Origin: Mycobacterium sp. 852013-51886_SCH5428379 | GTDB lineage: Bacteria > Actinomycetota > Actinomycetes > Mycobacteriales > Mycobacteriaceae | NCBI RefSeq assembly: GCF_001665575.1 | Contig: NZ_LZSU01000043.1 | Coordinates: forward strand, 1 to 64,000 | Length of the DNA stretch: 64,000 bases | Direction: 5' to 3' | Shown here: positions 34,776 through 42,305 of the stretch, in pieces | How the letters are laid out: each line of letters starts with the position of its first letter | How positions within the stretch are numbered: position 1 is the first letter of the stretch | The notes under the pieces: generated by a model | Seen by the model: only the letters and a program-made list of their open reading frames with translations | The model's database searches: none | Told to the model about the DNA's origin: nothing | Made by a program: the position numbers and the translations under genes

Positions 34776-36203
34776 CTACTGTTCCACTGGTGATGCCAGC
34801 GCCAAGGCAGTCCGCATTTGCTCCACAACCAGCCTGAACTCCCGCTCCTGTGCCATCGCGATTTGAACCGGCACACGCTGGCGTGCCCGGATCAGCACAC
34901 CGCGTCCGGCAATGTACGGCACTGAGATCGGCATGCATACGAATTCGATCGCTTCGGCTTCGTTGTACATCTTCAGCGCGAGTCGAATATGCGCTGGGAA
35001 CGAACTAAGGGTTTCTGGCCGATGTGCGCCGACAAGCACCTGTATTCCCAGTGCCCGCCCATCGGCGGCCGCTCGCAGGATTGCGTCGGCGACGTCGCGC
35101 GCGTCTTCGTAAAGGTAGCTCCACTCCTCCACGATAAGTAAGATATAGGGGGGCGGGCGCCCAATGTCGGTCGTGGGTGGCTGTGTCCACACTTCTTCTA
35201 AGTCTCGGCAATTGCGCTCGATGACGAGTCTTCGGCGCTCAGCCATCTCGCGCTTAATATAGCCAATAACGTCGCTGAAATTTTCCTTCTCTATCGAGTA
35301 GCTCATTTCTATATGAGGAAGATCATGCAGCAGGTGATACGGAAAGTCATCACCCTTCCCCGATATTGGCACCATCGATACACACAGAGGTGAATTTTTG
35401 GCGGCAATCCCCAGCACAACTGTGAAGATGGCTTCGGTTTTTCCGCTCCCCGATACACCGGCTACCGCAAGGTTTGGTCCGTCGGCCCCTAGATTGATGT
35501 TGACGGATTGGCCGGAAAGGTCAACACCGATTGGCGATTCCAGTACTGGCGCGCGTTGATCCCATAGGGAGGGCGACCATCCTTCGTCCGTGAGACCGAG
35601 CAGCGGGAGCAGTGAAACTTGTTCTGGGAACGAGGAGTCTGCCGGATCGAGCACGATATTGGACCGCCGAGGCGGCAGTACTGGAACGTTGCCGAGCGGC
35701 CCAGGAACCGCTTTAGGTTGATCAGTTAATCGGCGGAGAAGATCTTCGACACTGCTCATGTCGAGCACCGGCATTGTGAAGTAAGTCCACAATCCAGGAA
35801 ATACAAAGTCTGGCAGATCGCTAGCGTCACCACCGGGTAGAACGACCCCTATTATTCGTTGACCAGCAGTTCCCAACTCCCGATACATCGATTCTCGTAG
35901 GATCGTGCCCTCCCACTGCGCGCCACGGCCAACGCCTGGTTCAGCATTTCCTTCGGTCCGAGCCTTGCACGACGGCGACGCAATGCACAGCACAATATCT
36001 GCGGCGGCAGTTTCGCGGTGCATCCATCTTGACCAATCAAACACCGTGTGCTCGTCGAATTGATCAAGACGAGAATCTATGCCGCATCGACGCAGCAATT
36101 GCGCGAACTCCAGGACGAGGTCCCGGTGCTCCTGGTTCTCGTGGGCGTAGCTTATGAACACACGCAGTCGGTCGTCCCTCGCAGCTTCTCCGCTCCCTGT
36201 CAC
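34776..36203 (-). CDS. SEFIR (TIR-like)-FtsK/HerA ATPase fusion protein
   Basis: A 475-aa two-domain protein. Residues ~12-160 are a SEFIR domain: VFISYAHENQEHRDLVLEFA, GIDSRLDQFDE, ADIVLCIASPSCKAR and AQWEGTILRESMY. Residues ~220-460 are FtsK/SpoIIIE-like: Walker A GVSGSGKTE, Walker B ILLIVEEW, GIQVLVGAHRPET and the late strand GRGVLIRARQRVPVQ. The core resembles EccC ATPase modules. There is no transmembrane segment and no DNA-binding gamma domain. SEFIR domains are death/defence signalling modules. I know of no characterised bacterial system with this fusion, so function is open. Start GTG 36203. Confidence 0.82.
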   Translation of the reverse strand: MTGSGEAARDDRLRVFISYAHENQEHRDLVLEFAQLLRRCGIDSRLDQFDEHTVFDWSRWMHRETAAADIVLCIASPSCKARTEGNAEPGVGRGAQWEGTILRESMYRELGTAGQRIIGVVLPGGDASDLPDFVFPGLWTYFTMPVLDMSSVEDLLRRLTDQPKAVPGPLGNVPVLPPRRSNIVLDPADSSFPEQVSLLPLLGLTDEGWSPSLWDQRAPVLESPIGVDLSGQSVNINLGADGPNLAVAGVSGSGKTEAIFTVVLGIAAKNSPLCVSMVPISGKGDDFPYHLLHDLPHIEMSYSIEKENFSDVIGYIKREMAERRRLVIERNCRDLEEVWTQPPTTDIGRPPPYILLIVEEWSYLYEDARDVADAILRAAADGRALGIQVLVGAHRPETLSSFPAHIRLALKMYNEAEAIEFVCMPISVPYIAGRGVLIRARQRVPVQIAMAQEREFRLVVEQMRTALALASPVEQ

Positions 36204-36426
36204 CCGAGTATTGTCACGCGGTGGATTCGCTACGTTGCAGGTTCAAGGAAACAGAACAAATAAAGTTGGTCGCCTTCGAGATCGTCCCCGCCGCAATCAT
36301 CGGACTGAGCAAGCGTCACCAAAGTCGACCGATAGCAGTGCTCCGGCTGCATCACGTGTCTCATAACTAAAGAATTGAGAAGGGAGCGGCCAGAGGTGCG
36401 GACGGCGAACGAGCCGCAGGTGGCGA

Positions 36427-36488
36427 TGTCTCAAAAGTTGACTCAAAACTTCAGTCGCATATTGCCGACTTGTGAGACTTTTGAGACA
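36427..36488. promoter_or_regulatory. res-like array of resolvase half-sites
   Basis: TGTCTCAAAAGT (36427-36438) and TGACTCAAAACT (36439-36450) are tandem. After 17 bases come the inverted forms ACTTGTGAGACT (36468-36479) and ACTTTTGAGACA (36477-36488). The outer pair is a perfect 12-bp inverted repeat. The array ends 40 bases before the resolvase frame, where serine resolvases usually place res. Confidence 0.6.
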
Positions 36489-36527
36489 ATTTTGCATGGC
36501 ATCCGACACCGCCCTTGCCGCGACTGA

Positions 36528-37094
36528 ACTCAGCTTGGTTACGCGCGCGTCAGTACGGCGCATCAGTCACTCGACCAGCAACATGACGCACTGATCGCTG
36601 CCGGGGTAGACGAGTCGCGCGTATACGCCGACAGATTGTCTGGTACTTCTACACGCGAACAGCGTCCCGGCTTAGCAGCATTGCTTGCCTACGCCCGCGA
36701 AGGCGACGCTATCGTCGTCGTGGGCATTGACCGACTGGGCCGAAATGCGGCTGAGGTGATGACCACCATTAGGGAACTCGGGGAGCGTGGCATCGTGCTG
36801 CGGTCGCTGCGTGAAGGCATTGATACCGTCAACGCGACGGGGCGAATGGTGGCGGGTGTACTTGCGAGCCTCGCCGAGCTGGAGCTGGAGCTGGGCCGCG
36901 AGCGGCGAGCGGCTTCGCGGGAGGCACGTCGGGCGCGGGGACAGTCGGTAGGTCGCCCAAAGGTTTTGAATGAGTCGAAAGCCGCCCTGGCCCGGCGGAT
37001 GCACAGTTCTGGTGAGGCTGCCAGCACTATCGCAGGAACCTTAGGTGTCAGTAGAGCAACGGTCTACCGGGTGCTGGCTCAGACCGACGATTGA
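36528..37094 (+). pseudogene. Serine resolvase, start codon lost
   Basis: The frame reads TQLGYARVSTAHQSLDQQH from 36528 and runs to 37094. It has the catalytic Ser (36552), SGTSTREQRPGL, VVGIDRLGRN and a C-terminal HTH (AASTIAGTLGVSRATVYRVL). It is a complete resolvase of ~188 codons. However, the codon before ACT at 36528 is TGA, and no ATG, GTG or TTG lies before the catalytic Ser. A TTG at 36636 would give only a fragment without the active site. The likely cause is a small change at an original ATGACTCAG start. It was probably an accessory resolvase of an earlier transposon or plasmid. Confidence 0.75.
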
Positions 37095-37169
37095 GTTTAG
37101 TGACAGCTTCGAGCGCACTTTCAGAATGGCTCAGACATTTCCAATCCGAACGCGAAGCGCGAAGCTACG

Positions 37170-37970
37170 ATGCCGCGTGTGGGAGGTGATGACGACCGGA
37201 CCGTCGCAGACCAGCCGCCGACGGAGATAGCCGGCGTTGCAGCGGCAGGCACAGAAGCGGTGCACGCATGGGCGCTCGACGGCTGTGTCGATGATTCGCG
37301 GATGCCGCGGCTGACACCCCGCCGGGTTACCGCAGTAGCGGTTGCATCTAGCGCGGTCGTGATAGCGGTGGCAGCGGGCGTTGCAGTTCTATATCTGCGT
37401 GGCGATGAAAGCAGTGCACCGACAGCGGCTTCGGCGCCGCCTCCGCCAGCTGTTGTTCCCCCTCCGCCGTCAAAGCCCCAGCCCTCGCGTTTGGACGGCA
37501 CGTACCGCTTATTCCACGACTACAAGAACGCAACCCAGCGCAATGGCCCGGGAAATCAGGGCGTCCCGTTCCGGTGGAACTGGGATGACGCGCCCATCGA
37601 CACGTGGTACGCATTCTCATCGACCTGCACTGAGACAACCTGCATCGCGACAGGCGCCGGCCTTCAAAGTGAGCACGGCCCAGCCTTTTCACCGGATATG
37701 AAGCGAGACATGGCACTTGTGCTTCGGAACGGCGAGTGGACCGACATCGAACCAATGCGATGGCGTGGGGAGTGCAGCATTATCGACAGTGGAGCAATCG
37801 CCGGCGAGATTTGGTATGTGCAGACGATGCGGGTGGCCCCCCGCCCGGATGGCACTTTCGTGGGTGACTTGACCACGGTGGTCGAGGGGACGGGGTGCGA
37901 AAGCGAAGGGGACACTTCGGTAGTCCCGGTCGTCTTGTCGCGCATAGGGGACAATGCATCGGTCTCTTAA
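37170..37970 (+). CDS. Single-pass membrane protein with Pro-rich linker and Cys-containing outer domain
   Basis: A 266-aa protein. A cytoplasmic N-terminus of ~52 residues is followed by one transmembrane helix (about 53-76, VTAVAVASSAVVIAVAAGVA), then a Pro/Ala linker (APPPPAVVPPPPSKPQPS) and an outer domain starting LDGTYRLFHDY. Paired Cys (STCTETTCIATG, GECSIID, GTGCESEG) suggest disulfides. Similar outer domains occur in mycobacterial proteins and at the C-terminus of some Ser/Thr kinases; the role is unknown. ATG 37170 is the first start after the resolvase and has no clear ribosome site. Confidence 0.7.
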   Translation: MPRVGGDDDRTVADQPPTEIAGVAAAGTEAVHAWALDGCVDDSRMPRLTPRRVTAVAVASSAVVIAVAAGVAVLYLRGDESSAPTAASAPPPPAVVPPPPSKPQPSRLDGTYRLFHDYKNATQRNGPGNQGVPFRWNWDDAPIDTWYAFSSTCTETTCIATGAGLQSEHGPAFSPDMKRDMALVLRNGEWTDIEPMRWRGECSIIDSGAIAGEIWYVQTMRVAPRPDGTFVGDLTTVVEGTGCESEGDTSVVPVVLSRIGDNASVS

Positions 37971-38178
37971 TGGCCCGCGTTGCGCCTGTGCGATCTGGGC
38001 GGTGCGAACATCCGGCAGAAGCTTCTGCCCTCCGTAAGTCCTCAAGCTTGACTTTAGCTACGCCGCAGGGAGCCCTGAGGAAGCCCAGTTGTCGGTAGCT
38101 ACGTGTATTAGTGGATTGGAGCACGGCGCCCAATTTTCCGGTCCGCGTGCGACGTCACTACGAAGCAGGAGACCGTTG

Positions 38179-39213
38179 ATGGGATTCGACGCCCACATCT
38201 TAAAAGTGCTGATCGCCTCGCCCGGCGATACCGCCCGGGAACGCGACGCAATCGAAAAGGCGCTGCATGGCTGGAACAACGCACGAGCTGAGCGCGAGCA
38301 GATCCATCTGGCGCCGTGGCGATGGGAACTGCATGCCGTTCCCGAGCTTGGTGGATCAGCACAGACAATCATAGACCGGCAAGCTGTTGATGAGTGTGAC
38401 GTCGTGATCGCGGTGTTCAACGCACATCTAGGGACCGCAACCGATGACGCGGCATCAGGCACCGCGCACGAAATTATCCGCGCACATCGCGCAGGCAAAC
38501 CAGTGCACGTGTACTTCTCCTCTGAGCCGCTGCCTCGCGACATCCGACCGGAGGAGTTGCAGCGTCTGAATGAATTCAAAGCCCAGTTGCGAACAGAAGG
38601 GTTGCTGGGTGACTACTCGGGTGTCGAAGATCTGCAGTTCAAGGTCCGCGACGCAATTGAGCACAACCTGAAGAGGATGGACCTAGGCAAGGTCGTCATC
38701 CGTAGTACGAGGGCGGATCAAGCACGCAAGGTGATGAATTACCGCACATCGGTAAGCATCCTTGGCCAGGGCGTCTGGCGGGTGAAGACTCACAATCACA
38801 GCGCCGGCCCGGTCAGCCACCTGAACGTCCGGGTGTCCGCGGTCGATGGGAATGGCAACGTGATTGCCAATAGCATCCAGCGCACCAAAGAGGTGCTCTC
38901 GAACCAAGAGGTGTTCGCACGGCTGCTCGGGGATGCGTTCTCGGGCAGCCTTCGGCCAATCATCGGCCCCGGCTTCGCATCGATGGCGAGCAGGAGCCTC
39001 ACTCCTACCGTCCAGCCGCAGTTTCAGGACGTCTTCGTGGCTCACGCCGCCGATGGATTTCCGTCTGGTCTAGCACCCGACGAATCGGCGGTCGCCCTGT
39101 ACGTACTTCCTCCCGGTGCTGAGCCGGTGGTAGTGATTGAGTTCAGGGACGAGGCGGGAACGTCGTGGTCCCGCACTAACGATGGGGAGCCAGAACGTCT
39201 GGACCGGGCGTGA
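38179..39213 (+). CDS. DUF4062 (TIR-like) domain protein
   Basis: A 344-aa protein. Residues ~5-115 carry a DUF4062 domain: HILKVLIASPGDTARERDAI, APWRWELHAVPELGG, QTIIDRQAVDECDVVIAVFNAHLGT, ASGTAHEII and KPVHVYFSS. The domain has a TIR/SLOG-like Rossmannoid fold and often heads immune-type proteins. The C-terminal ~180 residues (KVVIRSTRADQARKVMNYRT onward) match nothing I recognise and may be the sensor or effector. Start ATG 38179 has AGGAG 7 bases upstream. It converges on a HEPN gene with 22 bases between stops. Confidence 0.8.
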   Translation: MGFDAHILKVLIASPGDTARERDAIEKALHGWNNARAEREQIHLAPWRWELHAVPELGGSAQTIIDRQAVDECDVVIAVFNAHLGTATDDAASGTAHEIIRAHRAGKPVHVYFSSEPLPRDIRPEELQRLNEFKAQLRTEGLLGDYSGVEDLQFKVRDAIEHNLKRMDLGKVVIRSTRADQARKVMNYRTSVSILGQGVWRVKTHNHSAGPVSHLNVRVSAVDGNGNVIANSIQRTKEVLSNQEVFARLLGDAFSGSLRPIIGPGFASMASRSLTPTVQPQFQDVFVAHAADGFPSGLAPDESAVALYVLPPGAEPVVVIEFRDEAGTSWSRTNDGEPERLDRA

Positions 39214-39235
39214 GCCGCGGTCCGGTCAAGGGTCA

Positions 39236-40396
39236 CTAACCGCTGCCGAGGCTTTCGCGATACCAACGCAGCAATGCACCCTGCACCAATCGCTCGAAAA
39301 ACCAGAGATACATAGGTATGGCGTCGGACGGCCATTGGGTCGAGCCTGCGAAGTGGGCTACTCCGAAAGGACGCTCGTACCAACCCGCACCTTGGTCAGA
39401 GGCCATCGGCTCTTGGTTCATCACGGGTGGAAATGGCTCACCAGAATGGAGGCGGTTTGAGCGGTACCGATAGACAAGCGTCAGTCGTCGCCGGAGATCA
39501 GTCCACGAAATTTGGAAGTGTTCCTCGCATCGCTCAACTGGGGGACCGGGATCGAACTCCTCCATGAAGTCGAGAAATCTCTGTGTGCTCCCAATCAACT
39601 TCTTCAGCTGTCGGGCGACAAACTTGACTTGCTCCTCGTCATTCAGCTTGCCGACGATTTTCGGGTACAACTCCTTGAGGCCGGCTACGGCGTCCACTTT
39701 TTGGCCGCGCCAGTGGGTTGCTGCGACTTCAACAGCGGACACTAGTTGCAGCCAGGCCAGCTCAGGGTCACTGTCCGCCACCCAGACGGCCATCTGATAT
39801 TGGTGGGCGCAGCGGGTTAGTGCGACGGATTCAGACGCGTTGAGAGTGGGAAGTCTGCCGAGCAACTCAGGCACGTCGCCAAGAAAAGCTCTTGGGCGAC
39901 TAACTCGCGGAAGAATTCGACGCTGAGACAGCGCCAACTCCGGCCGCACCCGACTGTATGCCACAGGAGTTCCGGCGGGGTCATCCGAATCGACTGGGAA
40001 CTGTCGGGTAACACCGGCTGATCGAATTCTGATTGAGAGAAACAACGAAAGTAGCGCCGAAACCTCCTCATCGAGGGTTAACCCCAACCAAGAATCGGTA
40101 GCAGGCTTCTCCGGAATTTCTACGGTGTGCGACTGTTCCGGCAGGTGCAACGAATATCTCAACGCCAGCGACTCGGCCAGTGACGTGGCCCCGTGGCTGA
40201 TCAGATTAAACAGTGTATAAGGCCCGATCGTTTCGATTAGCCCTCCGTTGAAGGACACATCAGAGAGAAGGTTCGCTTCTTCTGCCCGCATATAAGCGCC
40301 GACCGGCGGGTCCGTGCTCGCTTCGAACCCTTTCCAGTTCTCCCAGCACAGTGCGCCTATCGGTGCGTCCTGTGCAGAGTCACTTGCATTGGTCAT
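39236..40396 (-). CDS. HEPN-domain protein, possible abortive-infection RNase
   Basis: A 386-aa soluble protein. The C-terminal third is helical and contains YRYRSNRLHSGEPFPP, which has the R-x4-H motif of HEPN ribonucleases in the usual (I/V)YxxRSxxxHG context of ApeA/Abi-like families. The helix before it (SAVEVAATHWRGQKVDAVAG) fits the first HEPN helix. The N-terminal 200 residues are unassigned and may sense a trigger. ATG 40396 is used; no ribosome site is visible. Convergent with the DUF4062 gene. Confidence 0.65.
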   Translation of the reverse strand: MTNASDSAQDAPIGALCWENWKGFEASTDPPVGAYMRAEEANLLSDVSFNGGLIETIGPYTLFNLISHGATSLAESLALRYSLHLPEQSHTVEIPEKPATDSWLGLTLDEEVSALLSLFLSIRIRSAGVTRQFPVDSDDPAGTPVAYSRVRPELALSQRRILPRVSRPRAFLGDVPELLGRLPTLNASESVALTRCAHQYQMAVWVADSDPELAWLQLVSAVEVAATHWRGQKVDAVAGLKELYPKIVGKLNDEEQVKFVARQLKKLIGSTQRFLDFMEEFDPGPPVERCEEHFQISWTDLRRRLTLVYRYRSNRLHSGEPFPPVMNQEPMASDQGAGWYERPFGVAHFAGSTQWPSDAIPMYLWFFERLVQGALLRWYRESLGSG

Positions 40397-40721
40397 TGAG
40401 AGAAGCGTAGCGCGCCTCGTCCGGGCGTTGACTAAGCGCGAGCCAGCCACACGGACCAACGGCCGGATAAGTTCGCCGGGCGCACGCTGCCGCCGGTGGC
40501 GGACTTATAGCGTCTGGGCGATTTGCGAGTACATCCGGCGTCCAGGTGGCCCCGCGGCATTCGGGCCGAATAGACAACCTTCCACTGTCAGAGCCGGACA
40601 GCGAGGGTGGCCCAGGGCACGACCATGGTCCACTTCGAGGGTCCGGTATCGGCGACTACGGTGCTGTGGGTGCCCACGTCAGCGGGGCGGCGGGAGCAGG
40701 GATGGGCGCACGCGGATGGGC
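40397..40721. other. Right-end non-coding stretch of the element
   Basis: Frames here are short and lack start signals. The sequence is GC-rich and may hold the HEPN promoter. I see no gene or strong repeat before the right arm-type site. Confidence 0.5.
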
Positions 40722-40752
40722 GTACCCAAACCCGTACCCAAATGAGCTCGAA
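40722..40752. promoter_or_regulatory. Putative right arm-type integrase binding site
   Basis: GTACCCA (40722-40728) and GTACCCAAAT (40734-40743) followed by GAGCTCGAA match the left block at 28508-28539 with few changes and in the same orientation. It lies 106 bases inside attR. Confidence 0.6.
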
Positions 40753-40858
40753 ATTCCGCGGTGAACCGCCTGTGTCCGCCTGCTTCCGTGGATCGCTGTA
40801 TACGTTGTGCTGCAACGAATATGAGGTGCTCTGCGGACGCGTGCGAACGTGCTTGCGA

Positions 40859-40905
40859 TGACTGGGGGTCAAGTGGTCGCAGGTTCAAATCCTGTCAGCC
40901 CGACG
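40859..40905 (+). repeat. attR core (47-bp direct repeat, displaced tRNA-Pro 3' end)
   Basis: Identical to 28413-28459. It begins within the anticodon arm and lacks the 5' 29 bases of the tRNA, so it is not a functional gene. It is the original chromosomal 3' end pushed away by the insertion. Confidence 0.95.
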
Positions 40906-40910
40906 TTGTG

Positions 40911-40944
40911 AAACCCGCTCCGACCAGCGCCGGAGCGGGTTTTT
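40911..40944 (+). terminator. Original tRNA-Pro terminator, now stranded beyond attR
   Basis: AAACCCGCTCCG (40911-40922) pairs perfectly with CGGAGCGGGTTT (40931-40942) and continues TTCTTATT. It is a classical intrinsic terminator starting 6 bases after the att core, where the tRNA transcript ended before insertion. Confidence 0.88.
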
Positions 40945-40997
40945 CTTATTCACGGTGTGTCGCGATCTGGCCCAGTGCAGACCTGTGCGGGTCCCGA

Positions 40998-42011
40998 TCA
41001 GAAGTTGTACTGAGAGATAGTGTTGGCGTCGGCTTCCAGCGCGGCGTTTCCGACAAAGACGTTGTCGTAGCCGTCGAGTTTGGTGAGTGACTCGTAACCG
41101 GGGACATTCAGATTGGTGCCCGTCTCGATCTTCTCGCCCTGCAGAAGCATCAGCGCGATCTGCAGCTGTGCTTCCGCCGCCATCGCCGGATCCCAGAAGA
41201 AGATTCTGTCGATCGAGCCATCGGTGAAGTACGGCGATGCGATCGACGGCACCGCCGTTCCCATCACGCATATCCGGTCCTGCAGGCCCGCGTCTCGTAC
41301 AGCACGGGCGATGCCCGGGACATCGGTACTGGCCGCCCCCTGGAAGCCCTTGATGTTCGGGTACTTCGCCAGCAGCTCGTTGGCCTTCGCGTAGGCGGTG
41401 GGCTCGTCGTTGGCGGTTTCGATCGGGCCCTCCACCCGGGTCATGCCCTGGAACTGGGCCAGCTGCATGTCATGTGCGGCGTCCACCCATTGCATGTGCG
41501 TCGTCATGGTCTCGCTACCGATGAACTGCACGTACTCGCCCTGTCCGCCCATGCACTGAGCCAGGCTCTGCATGGTCTGTCTGCCGAAGGCGGCGTTGTC
41601 GAAGGCCTCGATGTCGATGTCGGCGTTCCGAATTCCGGTGGCTTCGTGTGAGACGACGGTGATGCCTTGGGCGCGAGCCTGGCCAAGAACGTCCTCCAGC
41701 TCCGCTACCGAGTTGGGCACGACGGTGATGGCGGTCGGGTGGCGCGGGATCAGGTCCGCGATGAGCTGAACCTGCTTCTGCGGGTCGGTGTCGTCTGCAC
41801 CCTCTTGGGTCGCGTGGACGCTTGTGCGATTCGCGAAGCTCTCGACGCCCACAGCCATCCGGTTGAACCAGGGCAGACCGTCGACCTTGACGACGTTGAC
41901 CATCGTCATGTCCTGGGGATCCGGGGCCGCGTTGGAGACGGCGGTCGACGCGGCAAACAGCGTCATGGTCACGCCTACCGCGCCGAAGAGGGCAACTCGA
42001 CTGTGTCGCAT
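40998..42011 (-). CDS. Periplasmic sugar-binding protein, ABC type (LsrB/RhaS-like)
   Basis: A 337-aa type-I periplasmic binding protein (Peripl_BP_4). The Sec signal peptide (VALFGAVGVTMTLFAASTAV) is cleaved near SNAA and has no lipobox Cys, unusual for mycobacterial receptors. The fold blocks include AITVVPNSVAELEDVL, GITVVSHEA and YPNIKGFQGAASTDVPGIARAV, near-identical in layout to autoinducer-2/rhamnose receptors. No permease or ATPase gene is adjacent. Without the element it would lie next to tRNA-Pro and the rhamnonate operon, so a rhamnose-type ligand is possible. GGAG stands 8 bases before ATG 42011. Confidence 0.82.
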   Translation of the reverse strand: MRHSRVALFGAVGVTMTLFAASTAVSNAAPDPQDMTMVNVVKVDGLPWFNRMAVGVESFANRTSVHATQEGADDTDPQKQVQLIADLIPRHPTAITVVPNSVAELEDVLGQARAQGITVVSHEATGIRNADIDIEAFDNAAFGRQTMQSLAQCMGGQGEYVQFIGSETMTTHMQWVDAAHDMQLAQFQGMTRVEGPIETANDEPTAYAKANELLAKYPNIKGFQGAASTDVPGIARAVRDAGLQDRICVMGTAVPSIASPYFTDGSIDRIFFWDPAMAAEAQLQIALMLLQGEKIETGTNLNVPGYESLTKLDGYDNVFVGNAALEADANTISQYNF

Positions 42012-42101
42012 TCACTACTCCATTCGTGGGAACCCGTGGGGTGACCATCAGACTGGCTTAATCCGCCTCTAGGCGCAGGTGGATTGCGCAGGGCGGCGAA
42101 G

Positions 42102-42117
42102 GCTGACGTTCGTCAGC
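42102..42117. promoter_or_regulatory. Palindrome in the divergent region 42012-42305
   Basis: GCTGACG-TT-CGTCAGC is a 7-bp inverted repeat with a 2-base centre, of TetR/MarR operator size. It lies 90 bases from the binding-protein start and 190 bases from the monooxygenase start. Confidence 0.4.
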
Positions 42118-42305
42118 TCGATGTGCGGAACCGGCGCACCAGCGCTGCCAGTGGGATGTCGTGTCCGCGGGTTCGACCGTCCAGAGCGCTTTGACTGCCC
42201 GACCGCGTCCCTACCCCTTTCAGAATAGGGCGCGAAGGGGGGCTTGCGGCAAGGCCCCTCCGGCGCCTCATACTGCCCGTCCGGTGCTGATGGAGCGAGG
42301 TGGGC

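Noticed and set aside
34776..36203. TraB/TraSA-type conjugation ATPase of an AICE
   Set aside because: The FtsK domain lacks membrane helices and a gamma domain and is fused to SEFIR; no spread or replication-initiator partner of pSAM2 type is present. Kept only as an alternative.
36636..37094. Functional short resolvase starting at TTG 36636
   Set aside because: It would lack the catalytic Ser, which is encoded upstream in the same frame.
40607..40861. 84-codon plus-strand gene at the element's right end
   Set aside because: It runs through the arm-type site and into attR, and its product shows no family features.
40859..40905. Second tRNA-Pro gene
   Set aside because: Only the 3' 45 bases of the tRNA are present; it is the attR copy.
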